Notes under the pieces: model-generated | The model's database searches: none | What the model was told of the DNA's origin: nothing | The model's input: the letters and a program-made list of their open reading frames with translations, nothing else | Program-made: the position numbers and the translations under genes | In this document: in pieces, positions 40,224-49,953 of the stretch | How positions within the stretch are numbered: the stretch's first letter is position 1 | Layout: each line of letters opens with the position of its first letter | Virus record (IMG/VR): IMGVR_UViG_3300009419_000026 | Location: 1 to 50,825 of that record | DNA from: a virus | DNA length: 50,825 nucleotides | Direction: 5' to 3' (one strand)

Positions 40224-42733
40224 TATGAATTTACCTTTAAATTGAATTGTGGGTTGTATATTTCAGGATTGCTTTTAGTCGCACGTGACTGTGCAATCTG
40301 ATGAAGCTCATGAACGTACGTTCCTGTATCAGGATAACATTGTGATTCAATAATAAATGACAAGTCAGGGAAAGGATTCTTCCTATTTGAATTAGTCATC
40401 TTAGTAGTGATAAAGAACATATTATCGTAGTCTTGCAAGTCATTATAGATCTCAGCAATGTTAGTCAAATGCTCGTTCCTTTGTGGACAGAAGTCTTCAG
40501 CAGCACCAAGAGCGGCAAGCGCAGCTGTATGGTCACCAAGATAGCGATACGAGTTACCAATCATCATCATAGCATAGTAACCCATCTCATCCATTCTATC
40601 TGCTCTGCCTGTACTTGAATAGTTGTGTGTTACATCAAGGAATTCTGTACAGTAGAAAATACATCTACGAGCTAGTTCGTTATTGTGCTTTTGACCAAGT
40701 GGCAACCCAATGGCTTTATAAGCATCATAATAACTCTTACCAATATACCAGAAGTGATACAAGTCGGTCAACATTGTATTGTCTTTAATCATCTTCTCTT
40801 CTAGCTTCAATGCATCAGAGATATACTTGGTAGGTGATGACCAGCTCTCGCCATCATCAAAGCCAACTTGTCTGTACGATCTTGGAAGGTTGTACTTTTT
40901 GAAGTTCTCTCCCATTCCCTCGATATCCAACACGATTGTTTCATGTGCTGTATCGTGATTGAATCTCCATGGGAGTTTAGCATTCCAAATCCATGCTCTT
41001 TGATATACGGTGCTCCCAGATATTGCTGGGACGTGGAAGCTGTGGAGGTTCTTGTCATCAAACACACTCCAATCAAAATCATCATCCACTTCTAGGATTT
41101 CATCGCAATCCATTTTCAGGATCCAATCACAACCATGATCGGTATTGCGAACCTTCTGAAGCAGGTGATCTCTATTCCATCCAAAACCAATCCATCCCTC
41201 TTCTACATTATAAACGTATCCAGGAATGTTCTTGTCTTTAAAGAACTCTGCAACAACTTCAGGTGTACCGTCTGTTGATCCATTATCTTGAATGACATAG
41301 TAGTCGATGTACTTGTAGCACGACTCTAACATTCGGCCAATTGTTTTAGCCTCATTCTTAAACATCGTCATCATTACAAACTTAGCTTTTTTATTGCTTA
41401 TCACAGGGCGGTTCTCCATTTTAATTTCACTATCATTATCAGCATTAATTACATATTCATGAGGAGAATACGTCCTCATTGTGTACTTGCAAAAGTCATT
41501 TGTGTTGTAGAAGTTGAAACGTTTAGGATTGGCTGTACCAACCCAGAGTTCACTTCTCCATCTTGTCCAACCATTAAGTGGATCATACAAATAATTAGGA
41601 TCTAACTTACTTACATACGAAGCATTGGCCCACCAGTAGTTGCCAGCATAGTGTCCTGTATCTTGCCAAGTCGTCTCACCAGTTGCTTGGTTAACCAAAC
41701 CTGATTCATGGATCCACTCAGTTCCTGAGCAATCATAGTTCTTAAGATAACCTAAGTTTCTTTCCCACTCATGAATAATAAAGTATTCAAGATAGTGCCT
41801 CCAAGCATCGACATTGTAGCGGTGTACAGAGCCTTCTTGAGTAGCACCTTTTGTGTGGAAGTACATTACCCTATAATCAGGGTTATCGTTACTAAACTCC
41901 CACATTGCTTTCAACGTATCAGCTTCAAGAATCTTATCTTGATTGTACTTAATTCTCATCTTTGGTAACGTTGATGGAAGTTCATCATCGCCATTAATAC
42001 CAACGTGAACAAAGTCACAAGCACTGTACAAACCACTAACGCATAGTGAATTAATTTGCTCTTGATAAAGTCTCTTCCACTCACCAAATTGCCCCACATG
42101 ATAGAACACAGCAATTTTGTTATCAGGAATCTCTTCACGTTTTCTAATAACTAAAACAATATCATCAAACCTGCCTTTGATATTCCTAAGATCGATAATC
42201 TCAGCTTCAATATGTTTTGCTTTAGGGACAAGCTCATACAACTCTTGAGCATATTCAATGCTTGCAATATCCTCAATAATTAAACACCCTTCGGTCTTCA
42301 ACAAACCGAGATACAAGTCAATGCATTGTCCTTGGCTCTTTAGAGTATGGGGACCATCATCGATAATAATATCAAATCCATTGGGATGCAGATTTTTAAC
42401 ATCACGCATTGTGTACTGATCATATGCATCTCTGATCAAGTAGTTGATTCTTTTAGGATCAAGTTTTTGTTTGATGTGGTCATGCATCTTGTCTTCGTTA
42501 TCAACAAGACACAGTTTAAAGTTAGGTAGCAGTTCATGCCACAGGAGAGATGATCCCCCATACTGAACACCAATCTCCAAAAGAGAACCTGACTTTGTTA
42601 CATACTTTGAAAGAGTTTCACCGTAAACATCAACATAAGAATGGTTAGTATTCTTATCTGTACCGCCTGGCTTATCGTGCCCATTGATCTCTAATTTATC
42701 AAGAAGTTCAATAATCTTATCAGAGCAACTCAT
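40223..42733 (-). CDS. Four-part methyltransferase / glycosyltransferase / GT2 / TPR-like protein
   Basis: 836 residues. Residues 35-190: class I methyltransferase (LLEIGVQYGGSSLLW, FDIIIDDGPHTLKSQ, CLIIEDI), cephalosporin-hydroxylase-like. Residues 205-430: a GT-like domain with AVFYHVGQFGEW, YRVMYFHTKG, WRHYLEYFI and GNYWWANASYV. Residues 445-650: GT2 with KNEAKTIGRML, YYVIQDNGSTDGTPEVV and LKMDCDEI (D-x-D). Residues 700-800: helical repeats like TPRs (GNSYRYLGDHTAALAALGAA, HLTNIAEIYNDLQDYDNMF). One of the largest genes here. Likely assembles a decorated glycan on a protein; target unknown. Coupled to neighbours on both sides by TAATG. Confidence 0.8.
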   Translation of the reverse strand: MSCSDKIIELLDKLEINGHDKPGGTDKNTNHSYVDVYGETLSKYVTKSGSLLEIGVQYGGSSLLWHELLPNFKLCLVDNEDKMHDHIKQKLDPKRINYLIRDAYDQYTMRDVKNLHPNGFDIIIDDGPHTLKSQGQCIDLYLGLLKTEGCLIIEDIASIEYAQELYELVPKAKHIEAEIIDLRNIKGRFDDIVLVIRKREEIPDNKIAVFYHVGQFGEWKRLYQEQINSLCVSGLYSACDFVHVGINGDDELPSTLPKMRIKYNQDKILEADTLKAMWEFSNDNPDYRVMYFHTKGATQEGSVHRYNVDAWRHYLEYFIIHEWERNLGYLKNYDCSGTEWIHESGLVNQATGETTWQDTGHYAGNYWWANASYVSKLDPNYLYDPLNGWTRWRSELWVGTANPKRFNFYNTNDFCKYTMRTYSPHEYVINADNDSEIKMENRPVISNKKAKFVMMTMFKNEAKTIGRMLESCYKYIDYYVIQDNGSTDGTPEVVAEFFKDKNIPGYVYNVEEGWIGFGWNRDHLLQKVRNTDHGCDWILKMDCDEILEVDDDFDWSVFDDKNLHSFHVPAISGSTVYQRAWIWNAKLPWRFNHDTAHETIVLDIEGMGENFKKYNLPRSYRQVGFDDGESWSSPTKYISDALKLEEKMIKDNTMLTDLYHFWYIGKSYYDAYKAIGLPLGQKHNNELARRCIFYCTEFLDVTHNYSSTGRADRMDEMGYYAMMMIGNSYRYLGDHTAALAALGAAEDFCPQRNEHLTNIAEIYNDLQDYDNMFFITTKMTNSNRKNPFPDLSFIIESQCYPDTGTYVHELHQIAQSRATKSNPEIYNPQFNLKVNS

Positions 42734-43440
42734 TATAATCTTGATCTTTCTTTAATAAACTTTAAAACACTTGGGTCGTTCTTTTGTGAACCAGAAGCTG
42801 CGTACAAAGCACGTTGTCTTGAATCAACCTCAACAGGAGGGTCTGTCAAGTAGTACATCGCAATACTTCTTCTATGGACATTGTCTGGGCAAGTTAATGG
42901 TTGATCAAAACCGTGCCATGAATTCTGAGTGGTATCAAATAAGATAGCTCTATTGAATTTGTACTCAACTGTTTTGATTTTTTCAAGTGGCAGGTCAGTC
43001 TCAGGATTGTGTGACCACAAATCCAATCCACCACCCCATTCTGGATTCCAATCAGGGGTGAGGTATATGATGATGTTGAGTTTTCTTTGGAGCTTCAGTT
43101 TTGGATGGATAGAATAATCCTTATGGATATTCAGCTTACCACCACGGCCGTGAATGTGCCAGCCAGCTCCGTGAAGACCAATATCTGGATATAGTTTTTC
43201 TATACCAGTAATGTTGCGCATTCTTTGAATGAACTCTTCCGAATTCAAATAGCACATATATTTGTATGTCTCGGAAGGAAAGAAGTACCACTTGTTGGAG
43301 GTCTTCTTATGTTCGAGAGGATTATTGTAACAGTACCACTTAGGGTCGTCATAATCCATGAACTCTGATGATAACTTTCTAGCTAGGCTTTCCTCTAAAA
43401 AGTTATCAATTATTACATGGTCAAAGGGTTCTGATTCCAC
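42733..43440 (-). CDS. 2OG-Fe(II) oxygenase, prolyl 4-hydroxylase-like
   Basis: 235 residues. DHVIIDNFLEESLARKLSSEF is the usual start. Iron and cosubstrate residues are seen: LNIHKDYSIHP (H-x-D), LNIIIYLTPDWNPEWGGGLDLW (core strands), NSWHGFDQP (distal His) and RRSIAMYYLTDPP (Arg). Members hydroxylate prolyl, lysyl or other residues in proteins, or small molecules. Start is GTG; an in-frame stop lies three codons before. It heads the cassette next to collagen-like fibre genes. Confidence 0.88.
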   Translation of the reverse strand: MESEPFDHVIIDNFLEESLARKLSSEFMDYDDPKWYCYNNPLEHKKTSNKWYFFPSETYKYMCYLNSEEFIQRMRNITGIEKLYPDIGLHGAGWHIHGRGGKLNIHKDYSIHPKLKLQRKLNIIIYLTPDWNPEWGGGLDLWSHNPETDLPLEKIKTVEYKFNRAILFDTTQNSWHGFDQPLTCPDNVHRRSIAMYYLTDPPVEVDSRQRALYAASGSQKNDPSVLKFIKERSRL

Positions 43441-43473
43441 ACAAAACTTTCATAATAAAAAAGAAAGATGTTT

Positions 43474-43641
43474 TTAGCTATTAGTATCTGCAGGTGCTGC
43501 TTCTTGTTTAGGAATTTGTTTCTCGCCCTGATCTTTGATCTTGAGAATCAAAGGCCATGCACCAGATTTGCTAGGCAGCTCACCCAACACTCCAATAACA
43601 TAATTAACTTCTTCCACTGTCAGTTTCAATTCAATGTTCAT
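43474..43641 (-). CDS. Small conserved protein (55 aa) between fibre and oxygenase genes
   Basis: 55 codons beginning MNIELKLTVEEVNYVIGVLG, then ELPSKSGAWPLILKIKDQGEKQIPK and a Gln/Ala/Pro-rich tail. ATG has GGAG six bases upstream. The pattern VEEVNxVIxxLxELPxKxxxxLIxKI is familiar from small phage proteins near tail-fibre genes, possibly structural or chaperone. Too short for many callers. Confidence 0.7.
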   Translation of the reverse strand: MNIELKLTVEEVNYVIGVLGELPSKSGAWPLILKIKDQGEKQIPKQEAAPADTNS

Positions 43642-43662
43642 AAAATTCTCCAAAATATAAAA

Positions 43663-43956
43663 TTACCAAGGTCTTCCTGAAGCTGTAACAGGATTCTTCT
43701 TAATATTTATCTGCTCTAATAAAGATGCTTCTGTAGCAGTTTTATCGACAGACTCCCATACCCACTCAAGTACAATTTGAGCTGTTAAATTATCATATGG
43801 AATTTGTGGCTCGTCAACAGGCCAACTTACAGTTGAATAGACGGAAGCTGTATGATCACCATCTACTGCTGAAGCTGTCCAGTGTGCCGTGGTTACGAAA
43901 CCATCAGCTGTGTTACGATCGAGATTTGAGATTGTCCAGTTATAAGTGATTGCCAT
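43663..43956 (-). CDS. DUF7936-like tail-associated protein
   Basis: 97 residues. Opens with ITYNWTISNLDRNTADGFVTTAHWTASAVDG (cited: YNWTISNLDRNTADGFV), a pattern common in T4-like marine phages, and ends with AQIVLEWVWESVDKTATEASLLEQI and a KNPVTASGRPW tail. Always found, as far as I recall, near fibre genes; role unknown, perhaps a fibre-linked structural protein. Confidence 0.65.
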   Translation of the reverse strand: MAITYNWTISNLDRNTADGFVTTAHWTASAVDGDHTASVYSTVSWPVDEPQIPYDNLTAQIVLEWVWESVDKTATEASLLEQINIKKNPVTASGRPW

Positions 43957-43972
43957 GATTTTCCTTTAGAGA

Positions 43973-46702
43973 TTAGATGCCCGCGTCTGCAAGGCGTTTA
44001 CGAAGTGATTGAACTTCTGCGATTAAATTAGAAATGATTTCAGCGCTAGAATAATCCATACCCTGCATTTCTTCACCATCTTTAGTGCCTGTGGCTACTT
44101 GCGTGCGTGAGACTTCTTGAGTTTCGTGAGCAATCAAACCCACAAAGACAGAGCCGTCTGACTTCCAAGTACCTTCTACAGGTTTCAAGCTGTCAATGTA
44201 AACACCTGATGTAGTGATTGGTCCTGTAATATTTTTTAGACGATAATCTGAACTGGTGTTATATGAAGTTGCTGAACCATTTGTAAAAATAGTACCAACA
44301 GCTCCACTATCTGTTTCAAAAACAACATGACCTAATGAACCTGTACCTGCTCCTACTCTTGAAGATGTTAAGTTATAACTATTGGAGGCTGATAAAAGAG
44401 TGAGTGTTGCTGAGTATCCTGCTGTTGTTGTACCAATTTGCATTCTACCGTTTGAGTCTATACGGGCACGTTCTGCAGGAGATGTTCCTGTATAAAAGTG
44501 AACTTCGGCTGCATCAAATCTCATATTGCCATAAGCACTAGTAGAACGATTATAGAGTTGCATGATTCCCGATGCGGGAACAAACTCAAACCCAAGTGCG
44601 CCAGAATTACTGACTACAAGTTTTTGTTGTGGTGAAGTTGTACCAATACCCACATTACCAGTACTACCTTGGAAATATACCTTAGGAGCAATCACGTGGA
44701 TATTGTCTGCGTTGGCTCCATATATGAATCCCAATCCAGAACCTTTAGCAGGGCCATCTGGACTGATACTCCATACATTATAGCTACTGGTAGTAGGACC
44801 ATGTACAAACACCATACCATAATCTGGATATGTTGCATCGTTATATGTCGATGCATACACAATAGATGTTAATGATCCGTTTACTGATAATCCTGATCTT
44901 GCATTAGAGTAAACACCATTTACACCAGAAAATGTATGGCTTCCTACTTGTAGTTTTGAAACCATTGAAGTTGTACCAATACCCAAGTTACCGCTTGAGT
45001 CTATACGGGCACGTTCTGTTTTAGTGCTTGATACATTTCCAGTAAATAGCAAGGCGTCAGAAAAACCAATTTCAGTACTACCACTTCCGTCACGATAACG
45101 TCTAAACCATCCGTTGGGAGTTCCTGCTTCACTCAAAACAAAACTCATAGTAGTTGCGGCATTAGCTGTTCCCGCATTACTTACAGTGATTGCTGTGTCT
45201 GCTGTTTGATCTCTCTTTACAGCAAGAACGCCAAAGGTAGAAGGGCTTGTAGTACCAATACCTAGATTACCATTCTTGTCTAAATCAAGAAGCGCAGTCC
45301 CGTTATATTGGAATAGCAAATCGTCATTGGTGTTTGAGAATGTACTTTGAATGTCCCAATAGTTTGTATCCGCTTGCATACGGATATATGGATTGTTTCC
45401 AGCACCGCTTGTTTTAATTTGCAAATATGGATTGCCACTTGTGTTGATGTACATATTGCCAGCAACTTCAAGTTTCTGGCTAGGACTAGTTGTACCAATA
45501 CCCAAGTTACCGCTTGAGTCAAGACGCATTTTCTCAGCACGATTTGCGTCAAATGCAGAAGTCCAGAATGACAATCCAATAGAACGGCTTAAACCACCAG
45601 TATCTTCTGATGGTGCACCAATCATTGCACTTTTGCCAAGTGCATCGGGGCTAATTCCATTTGCAAATACAAGTGAATTTCCTGAACCCGCATTGTTTCC
45701 TGTACCACCTTCATAAAGCATCCAGAACGTTGCTGATGGTGTCAAGGTGGTTGCAGATGCTCCAACAGTACCGCTATAAACAGTTAACTTTCCATTAAGG
45801 GATGTAGTACCAATACCTAGACCTGTGCTGGTTAGGCGCATTTGCTCTGAACCATTACCAGTTAAGTTACCAGTAAAAAACAATATTTGTCCAGTTGTCG
45901 AATTTCTATAAAACTGAATAGAGGAAAAATCTTTGTAACCTCCATATGTCACGCCAATGCTACCAACTGTTGCTGTAGTTCCCGCATCTCCAGATGAAAG
46001 AACCGCTTTAAAGTCCGCGTCATTGTTACCGCGTGACCATATCAATCGACTTTCATAAGTTGGGCTTCCACCAATGTCTAGTTTTGCGGCAGGGCTTGTA
46101 GTACCAATACCTAAGTTAGTACCATCAAAAACAAGATTAGAAGAAGCACCTAGAGCACCAGAATTGTTATATTGGATTTGAGTATTGGATCCTGCAATGG
46201 CTGGTGTAGCACCCTGGACACCCTGAGCTCCCTGGACACCTTGATTGCCCTGTGCACCTAGTACACCTTGGACACCTTGAGCTCCTTGGACACCTATTGT
46301 TCCTTGAACTCCCTGAGCTCCTTGGACACCTTGATTTCCTTGAGCACCTAAGACACCTTGTACACCCTGTGCACCCTGTGCACCCTGAACTCCAGTAGCA
46401 CCCTGAACTCCTTGAGCACCCTGAACACCTTGATTGCCTACAGCACCCTGAGCACCAATTACACCCTGGACACCTTGTGCTCCTTGGACACCAATGGCAC
46501 CCTGAGCACCCAGTAGACCTTGAACACCTTGTGCACCCTGAACTCCAGTAGCACCCTGAACTCCAGTAGCACCCTGAACTCCTTGAGCTCCTTGGACACC
46601 CTGAGCACCAACAGCACCCTGAACACCTTGCGCTCCTTGTACGCCAGTAGCTCCCTGTACACCCTGAGCTCCTTGAACACCTTGATTACCTTGTGCACCC
46701 AA
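43973..46702 (-). CDS. Collagen-like tail fibre with S74 chaperone end, main part (frameshifted)
   Basis: Largest frame of the first fibre gene. It opens with about 160 residues of Gly-x-y repeats, chiefly [12 protein letters not shown] and GNQ triplets. Next come at least eight copies of a LGIGTTSP repeat unit, roughly 50-90 residues apart, usual in trimeric phage fibres. It ends in an intramolecular chaperone of the S74 type ([12 protein letters not shown] with the Ser-Lys pair, [24 protein letters not shown]). The first start codon in frame is a TTG within the repeats, so the true N-terminus is in the 46763-47160 frame, one base out of register. Confidence 0.85.
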   Translation of the reverse strand: MGAQGNQGVQGAQGVQGATGVQGAQGVQGAVGAQGVQGAQGVQGATGVQGATGVQGAQGVQGLLGAQGAIGVQGAQGVQGVIGAQGAVGNQGVQGAQGVQGATGVQGAQGAQGVQGVLGAQGNQGVQGAQGVQGTIGVQGAQGVQGVLGAQGNQGVQGAQGVQGATPAIAGSNTQIQYNNSGALGASSNLVFDGTNLGIGTTSPAAKLDIGGSPTYESRLIWSRGNNDADFKAVLSSGDAGTTATVGSIGVTYGGYKDFSSIQFYRNSTTGQILFFTGNLTGNGSEQMRLTSTGLGIGTTSLNGKLTVYSGTVGASATTLTPSATFWMLYEGGTGNNAGSGNSLVFANGISPDALGKSAMIGAPSEDTGGLSRSIGLSFWTSAFDANRAEKMRLDSSGNLGIGTTSPSQKLEVAGNMYINTSGNPYLQIKTSGAGNNPYIRMQADTNYWDIQSTFSNTNDDLLFQYNGTALLDLDKNGNLGIGTTSPSTFGVLAVKRDQTADTAITVSNAGTANAATTMSFVLSEAGTPNGWFRRYRDGSGSTEIGFSDALLFTGNVSSTKTERARIDSSGNLGIGTTSMVSKLQVGSHTFSGVNGVYSNARSGLSVNGSLTSIVYASTYNDATYPDYGMVFVHGPTTSSYNVWSISPDGPAKGSGLGFIYGANADNIHVIAPKVYFQGSTGNVGIGTTSPQQKLVVSNSGALGFEFVPASGIMQLYNRSTSAYGNMRFDAAEVHFYTGTSPAERARIDSNGRMQIGTTTAGYSATLTLLSASNSYNLTSSRVGAGTGSLGHVVFETDSGAVGTIFTNGSATSYNTSSDYRLKNITGPITTSGVYIDSLKPVEGTWKSDGSVFVGLIAHETQEVSRTQVATGTKDGEEMQGMDYSSAEIISNLIAEVQSLRKRLADAGI

Positions 46703-46770
46703 GACACCCTGAGCTCCTTGAACTCCAGCACCCTGTGTTCCTTGAACACCTTGAGCACCCTGACACCCTG
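46200..46770 (-). repeat. Collagen-like coding repeat of the first fibre
   Basis: Tandem 9- and 18-base units coding GVQ-GAQ-like triplets. Units vary in synonymous positions. The run is nearly uninterrupted for 570 bases, and is the place of the one-base shift at 46762. Confidence 0.85.
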
Positions 46771-47160
46771 GTAACCCATGGCACCCATGTTACCAAGTTC
46801 AACCCATTGGTTTGTATTACCATCGTTTAAGTAACTATACTCAACACCTGTATCACTACGGATCCAGATATCTCCATATTGTGGGGAAGCTGGAGGAGTG
46901 GAACTCAGAGTAACAGATACACCACCCTCATTACCTTGAGCGCCTTGAGCTCCTTGTACCCCAGCACCCTGAGCACCTTGAACGCCTTGAGCACCTTGAA
47001 CTCCACTACTACTACCTGGAGCACCTTGGGGACCTTGGGGACCTGGGCTATTACTATGAAGTATTTCCCATGCAACGCCATTATACTTCCAAGCTTTTGA
47101 ACCTAGAGAGTACGTTTGATTATTAGCTGGTGATGAGGGGAAATCTATTGACGTCGCCAC
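46459..47160 (-). CDS. First collagen-like fibre, N-terminal part (frame ends after a one-base shift)
   Basis: Starts with GTG (AAGGA five bases upstream). Residues 1-40, [20 protein letters not shown] and [12 protein letters not shown], are the virion-attachment module shared with the fibre at 49117. Then a short Gly-x-y run ([20 protein letters not shown]), a [13 protein letters not shown] domain and [10 protein letters not shown]. At about 46762 the expected GTCCAG reads GTCAG, one base short; beyond that this frame reads an artificial Val/Lys/Leu-rich peptide. Restoring the base joins it to the 43973 frame, about 1060 residues in all. Late promoter at 47233. Confidence 0.75.
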   Translation of the reverse strand: MATSIDFPSSPANNQTYSLGSKAWKYNGVAWEILHSNSPGPQGPQGAPGSSSGVQGAQGVQGAQGAGVQGAQGAQGNEGGVSVTLSSTPPASPQYGDIWIRSDTGVEYSYLNDGNTNQWVELGNMGAMGYQGVRVLKVFKEHRVLEFKELRVSWVHKVIKVFKELRVYRELLAYKERKVFRVLLVLRVSKELKEFRVLLEFRVLLEFRVHKVFKVYWVLRVPLVSKEHKVSRV

Positions 47161-47232
47161 GAGTATCCTTTTTTTACAAAACTAGACAAACATGGGGATA
47201 CCAAGTTTACCCTTATATAATAAATTACTTTT

Positions 47233-47240
47233 TATTTATA
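47233..47240 (-). promoter_or_regulatory. T4-type late promoter of the first fibre gene
   Basis: Exact TATAAATA overlapping the stop of the small gene at 47236 and about 73 bases before the fibre GTG start. The stretch between holds no other gene. Confidence 0.75.
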
Positions 47241-47415
47241 CAGTCGATAAATTAGTATATGCTTCTTCAGGATTGACAACATCTTTAAAAATCAATGCAT
47301 CTGTTTCTGCTATTAGTATATTTTTTGTTGGTATGATTGCAAACGCAGAAACAATACTACTGTTAGAAAAATTACTCAAGTCAGATGAGTTTACTGGGTA
47401 GGGCAAGGCAGCCAT
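47236..47415 (-). CDS. Small hypothetical protein (59 aa)
   Basis: 59 codons starting MAALPYPVNSSDLSNFSNSS and ending AYTNLSTV. It begins five bases after the stop of the 47420 gene and ends inside the late promoter. Uncharged and Ser/Asn-rich, with a hydrophobic middle (IVSAFAIIPTKNILIAETDALIF). No strong Shine-Dalgarno. Probably a small fibre partner. A plus-strand frame over the same bases is judged a shadow. Confidence 0.5.
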   Translation of the reverse strand: MAALPYPVNSSDLSNFSNSSIVSAFAIIPTKNILIAETDALIFKDVVNPEEAYTNLSTV

Positions 47416-47419
47416 ATTT

Positions 47420-48460
47420 TTAACTCAACTTCATTAGTAGTCCGAAGCCAGTACCACTATTAAAAAAGTAATAGGTGTCACCATTAACATCTACCGTATC
47501 ACCCGAACTTCCTATTGCAGGTCCAGTAAAATAAACAGGAACAATTCCTGTAATATATTGGGTGGGGTGGCCATACTCATCATTTGATAATATAACTGGA
47601 AGTATGTTATATCTCGGTAAGCCAGCTGTGTTTATACCCGTTTTCAAAGCTCCTGTGCCAGTGGCTCTAGCAAAAAAACCCACGTTTGTTGTTAAGTTTT
47701 GGGTAGGATCATAAGTTCCATATGTTGTTGCTGTGGTTGGATCAGTTATATTAAAGCCTGTATGAAGCATTGAGGAGCCCCTAGTTGTGGTGGCCAAGGT
47801 CGGTACAATTATATCAGAATCAACGCGGGTTGCCATAGAAGTATTAGCATGTGAGTATTGAACAAAAGGAGCTGAATTATAAAAGGTGTTTACATCAGTA
47901 GCACTCATTTCCCATACAGCTTGTACTCCTCTACCTTCTTCAATAATAGTAACATGCCTAGGATTTGCAATTAAATGAAATATTTTTCCTGCTACCCCCA
48001 CCTGCAGACTGGTTGCTTGAAGTTCATTTGGACCATCACCGAGTCCTTGAGTATGCCTAGCCCCTTCGTTTGTACAAATCCCATTGGCATTGACAGACTG
48101 TGCTCCTGTCAGGACTGTAAAAATCATGTTTATATCAGTAGGAACAGGATGCGTAGTGGTCAAAACGCAAAATTTTGTTGTTCCATTTAGACATGGCGCT
48201 GAGAAAGCTAAATTAAAAAAGACAGAGTTCGCTTGGTTAACAGCCGAGTTTGCAACTGCAATGGTTGGCCTATCACCAGCAAAATTGCTACCAACATAAG
48301 TCCATCCAGCAGGAGTTGAATCTATTACCACAGAAGATGATTGACTAAAAGCTTCTAATAAAGAAGTGTTAGGTGTTTCAGAAGTCAATAACCTTCCAAT
48401 ATCTCTCATGCACCTTTGAGAGTTTACGTTGGCATTACCTACAGATAATTTAACATACAT
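47420..48460 (-). CDS. Putative tail fibre/structural protein
   Basis: 346 residues, with few charges and many Thr, Asn, Ser and Ala, as in beta-rich virion proteins. Region FNLAFSAPCLNGTTKFCVLTT and the end VYFTGPAIGSSGDTVDVNGDTYYFFNSG look like a receptor-side or fibre-attachment fold, but no family is recognised. ATG follows GGAGAG. It lies between fibre genes one and two and is probably part of the fibre network. Confidence 0.65.
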   Translation of the reverse strand: MYVKLSVGNANVNSQRCMRDIGRLLTSETPNTSLLEAFSQSSSVVIDSTPAGWTYVGSNFAGDRPTIAVANSAVNQANSVFFNLAFSAPCLNGTTKFCVLTTTHPVPTDINMIFTVLTGAQSVNANGICTNEGARHTQGLGDGPNELQATSLQVGVAGKIFHLIANPRHVTIIEEGRGVQAVWEMSATDVNTFYNSAPFVQYSHANTSMATRVDSDIIVPTLATTTRGSSMLHTGFNITDPTTATTYGTYDPTQNLTTNVGFFARATGTGALKTGINTAGLPRYNILPVILSNDEYGHPTQYITGIVPVYFTGPAIGSSGDTVDVNGDTYYFFNSGTGFGLLMKLS

Positions 48461-48463
48461 TTT

Positions 48464-48658
48464 TTACTCTCCAGAAAGGATGCTAACTCTTGAATCACTA
48501 ACTTGCTTAGCAGCAACAAAATATATATCATCTCCAACAATAATATAATTGTAACTGTTTGAATTTGTTTCTTGCATTTCCTGCAACTCACTTAATTTAC
48601 CATCAAATTTATAGACGGTTGAATTGTTAAAATGTTGTAAAATTTCTTGTGATGTCAT
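48464..48658 (-). CDS. Small hypothetical protein
   Basis: 64 residues: a helical N-terminus (SQEILQHFNN), then YKFDGKLSELQEMQETNSNSYNYIIVGDDIYFVAAKQV, with two likely strands at the end. ATG ten bases after AGGA. Three bases from its neighbours on both sides, in the fibre operon. Function unknown. Confidence 0.6.
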   Translation of the reverse strand: MTSQEILQHFNNSTVYKFDGKLSELQEMQETNSNSYNYIIVGDDIYFVAAKQVSDSRVSILSGE

Positions 48659-48661
48659 TTT

Positions 48662-49117
48662 TTATCCTAAAAAGTAATCAAGTCTAATAGATAATTTATT
48701 ACCACTGCTTGTCGAACCAACTTGGGTCACATCAAAAAATATAAATTCACCAGCACTGACATTTAAACTAATAGACGTGTTTCCTGTTTTTTGCCCTGAT
48801 GCAATGTTAGCAGTACCAGAAGTTGTTGAATTAGCATAGGCAGTGCCCTTTTTCAAAGCCACTATGATAGATGCCCCTACAGGAGCAGTGGATACAGACA
48901 AAGTTAGTGTTTGAATTAAACCATTTGAAGAAAAAGGAAACCCTGTACCGCTCAAATTACTAGCAACCCTCGTAGCTGCCTTTGAACTGAGCACATAGGA
49001 TTTTAACGCTGTACCTGCAATAAGCTTCGAGGAATTTACTTCAGATGTTGCACCAACATTGGTATAAATCTTACCAATTGTATTATCCATTAATAAACTT
49101 CTTGTTCGTAAAGGCAT
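48662..49117 (-). CDS. Putative virion protein
   Basis: 151 residues, Ser/Thr/Ala/Gly-rich with alternating hydrophobics. GLIQTLTLSVSTAPVGASIIVALKKG and TSISLNVSAGEFIFFDVTQVGS suggest a jelly-roll-like beta fold. ATG overlaps the stop of the second fibre gene (TAATG). Probably a fibre tip or accessory protein; not recognised. Confidence 0.6.
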   Translation of the reverse strand: MPLRTRSLLMDNTIGKIYTNVGATSEVNSSKLIAGTALKSYVLSSKAATRVASNLSGTGFPFSSNGLIQTLTLSVSTAPVGASIIVALKKGTAYANSTTSGTANIASGQKTGNTSISLNVSAGEFIFFDVTQVGSTSSGNKLSIRLDYFLG

Positions 49118-49887
49118 TATACTTCAACAGTATTAACTACTGCTCTCCAATCTATTGTTCTACCAGCAACCCCTGTTACAAAAATGCTGAGCGATGATGT
49201 GTTAGCTGAAATTCTAGGATCAATTGTATAACTAGCATTGTCACGAGTTATAACAATCTCATACACACTTCCTACATCAGACAAAGTTCCGGAAATATTT
49301 CGAGCAGCACTTTTTATAAAAAATGCCGCAGTTTCGTTTGCTACATCTGTTCTTCTAGCTGCTGCATCTATCGTGTACAACATTAGGGAATTATTTGCTA
49401 CAGATATTCTTGTATTTGCTATTCCGTTTACAAACAACTCTGTCTCTGTAGCGTTTGTAGTGGTACAAGTTAATAATAAGGTATTGGAATAAGCCGCAGA
49501 TCCTCCACCTGAGGCTCCTTGAACACCTTGCGCTCCTTGAACTCCAGAACCCTGGGCTCCTTGAACACCTTGGGCACCTTGGACCCCTTGAGCTCCTTGA
49601 ACACCTTGAGCACCCTGGACGCCTTGAGATCCAGCTCCTGTTGCTCCCTGAGCACCCTGAACTCCAGAACCCTGAGCTCCTTGGACGCCCTGAGCACCCT
49701 GGACACCCTGAGCTCCTTGAACACCACCACCGCCACCAGAAGCACCTTGGAAACCTTGATAACCTTGAGGACCTGTATTGGTATTAAAAATTACCCAACC
49801 ATAGCCATCATACTTCCAAGTTTTTGAACCTAAAGTATACGTATCGTTTAACGCTGGACTGGTTGGAAAATCCAATGATGTTGCCAT
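49117..49887 (-). CDS. Second collagen-like tail fibre (short)
   Basis: 256 residues. The N-terminus [20 protein letters not shown] and [11 protein letters not shown] is a clear paralogue of the 47160 fibre. Then a collagen-like region of about 80 residues ([16 protein letters not shown] repeats with [14 protein letters not shown] breaks), and a 115-residue C-terminal beta domain ([45 protein letters not shown]). No S74 end. Weak ribosome site (GGGT). Attached to the following gene by TAATG. Confidence 0.8.
   Translation of the reverse strand: MATSLDFPTSPALNDTYTLGSKTWKYDGYGWVIFNTNTGPQGYQGFQGASGGGGGVQGAQGVQGAQGVQGAQGSGVQGAQGATGAGSQGVQGAQGVQGAQGVQGAQGVQGAQGSGVQGAQGVQGASGGGSAAYSNTLLLTCTTTNATETELFVNGIANTRISVANNSLMLYTIDAAARRTDVANETAAFFIKSAARNISGTLSDVGSVYEIVITRDNASYTIDPRISANTSSLSIFVTGVAGRTIDWRAVVNTVEV
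49506..49745 (-). repeat. Collagen-like coding repeat of the second fibre
   Basis: About 240 bases of tandem GVQ/GAQ-coding units, close in sequence to those in the first fibre, so recombination between the two genes is possible. Confidence 0.8.
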
Positions 49888-49919
49888 TAGTTCATACCCG
49901 TAATCATCTTTCGTATCAC

Positions 49920-49953
49920 AACGACCCCAAAGCTATGAGGCCTTGGGGTCGTT
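49920..49953 (-). terminator. Strong GC-rich hairpin between fibres two and three
   Basis: AACGACCCCAA / TTGGGGTCGTT, 11 perfect pairs extended by three more (one G-T) around a 6-base loop. It lies between the third fibre's stop and the second fibre's start. No T-tract follows on the minus strand, so it may be a weak terminator, an RNA stabiliser or a processing site. Confidence 0.55.

Noticed and set aside
46200-46770. Regular repeats as a possible CRISPR array
   Set aside because: Units are short, have no unique spacers and keep an open Gly-x-y reading frame; they are coding repeats.
46520-47100. Ser/Thr/Leu-rich plus-strand frames opposite the fibre repeats (also 49519-49827)
   Set aside because: Antisense shadows of Gly-x-y codons; no ribosome sites and artificial composition.
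47192-47401. Plus-strand frame of 69 codons
   Set aside because: Opposite a better-placed 59-codon minus frame, against the direction of all neighbours, and with no ribosome site.
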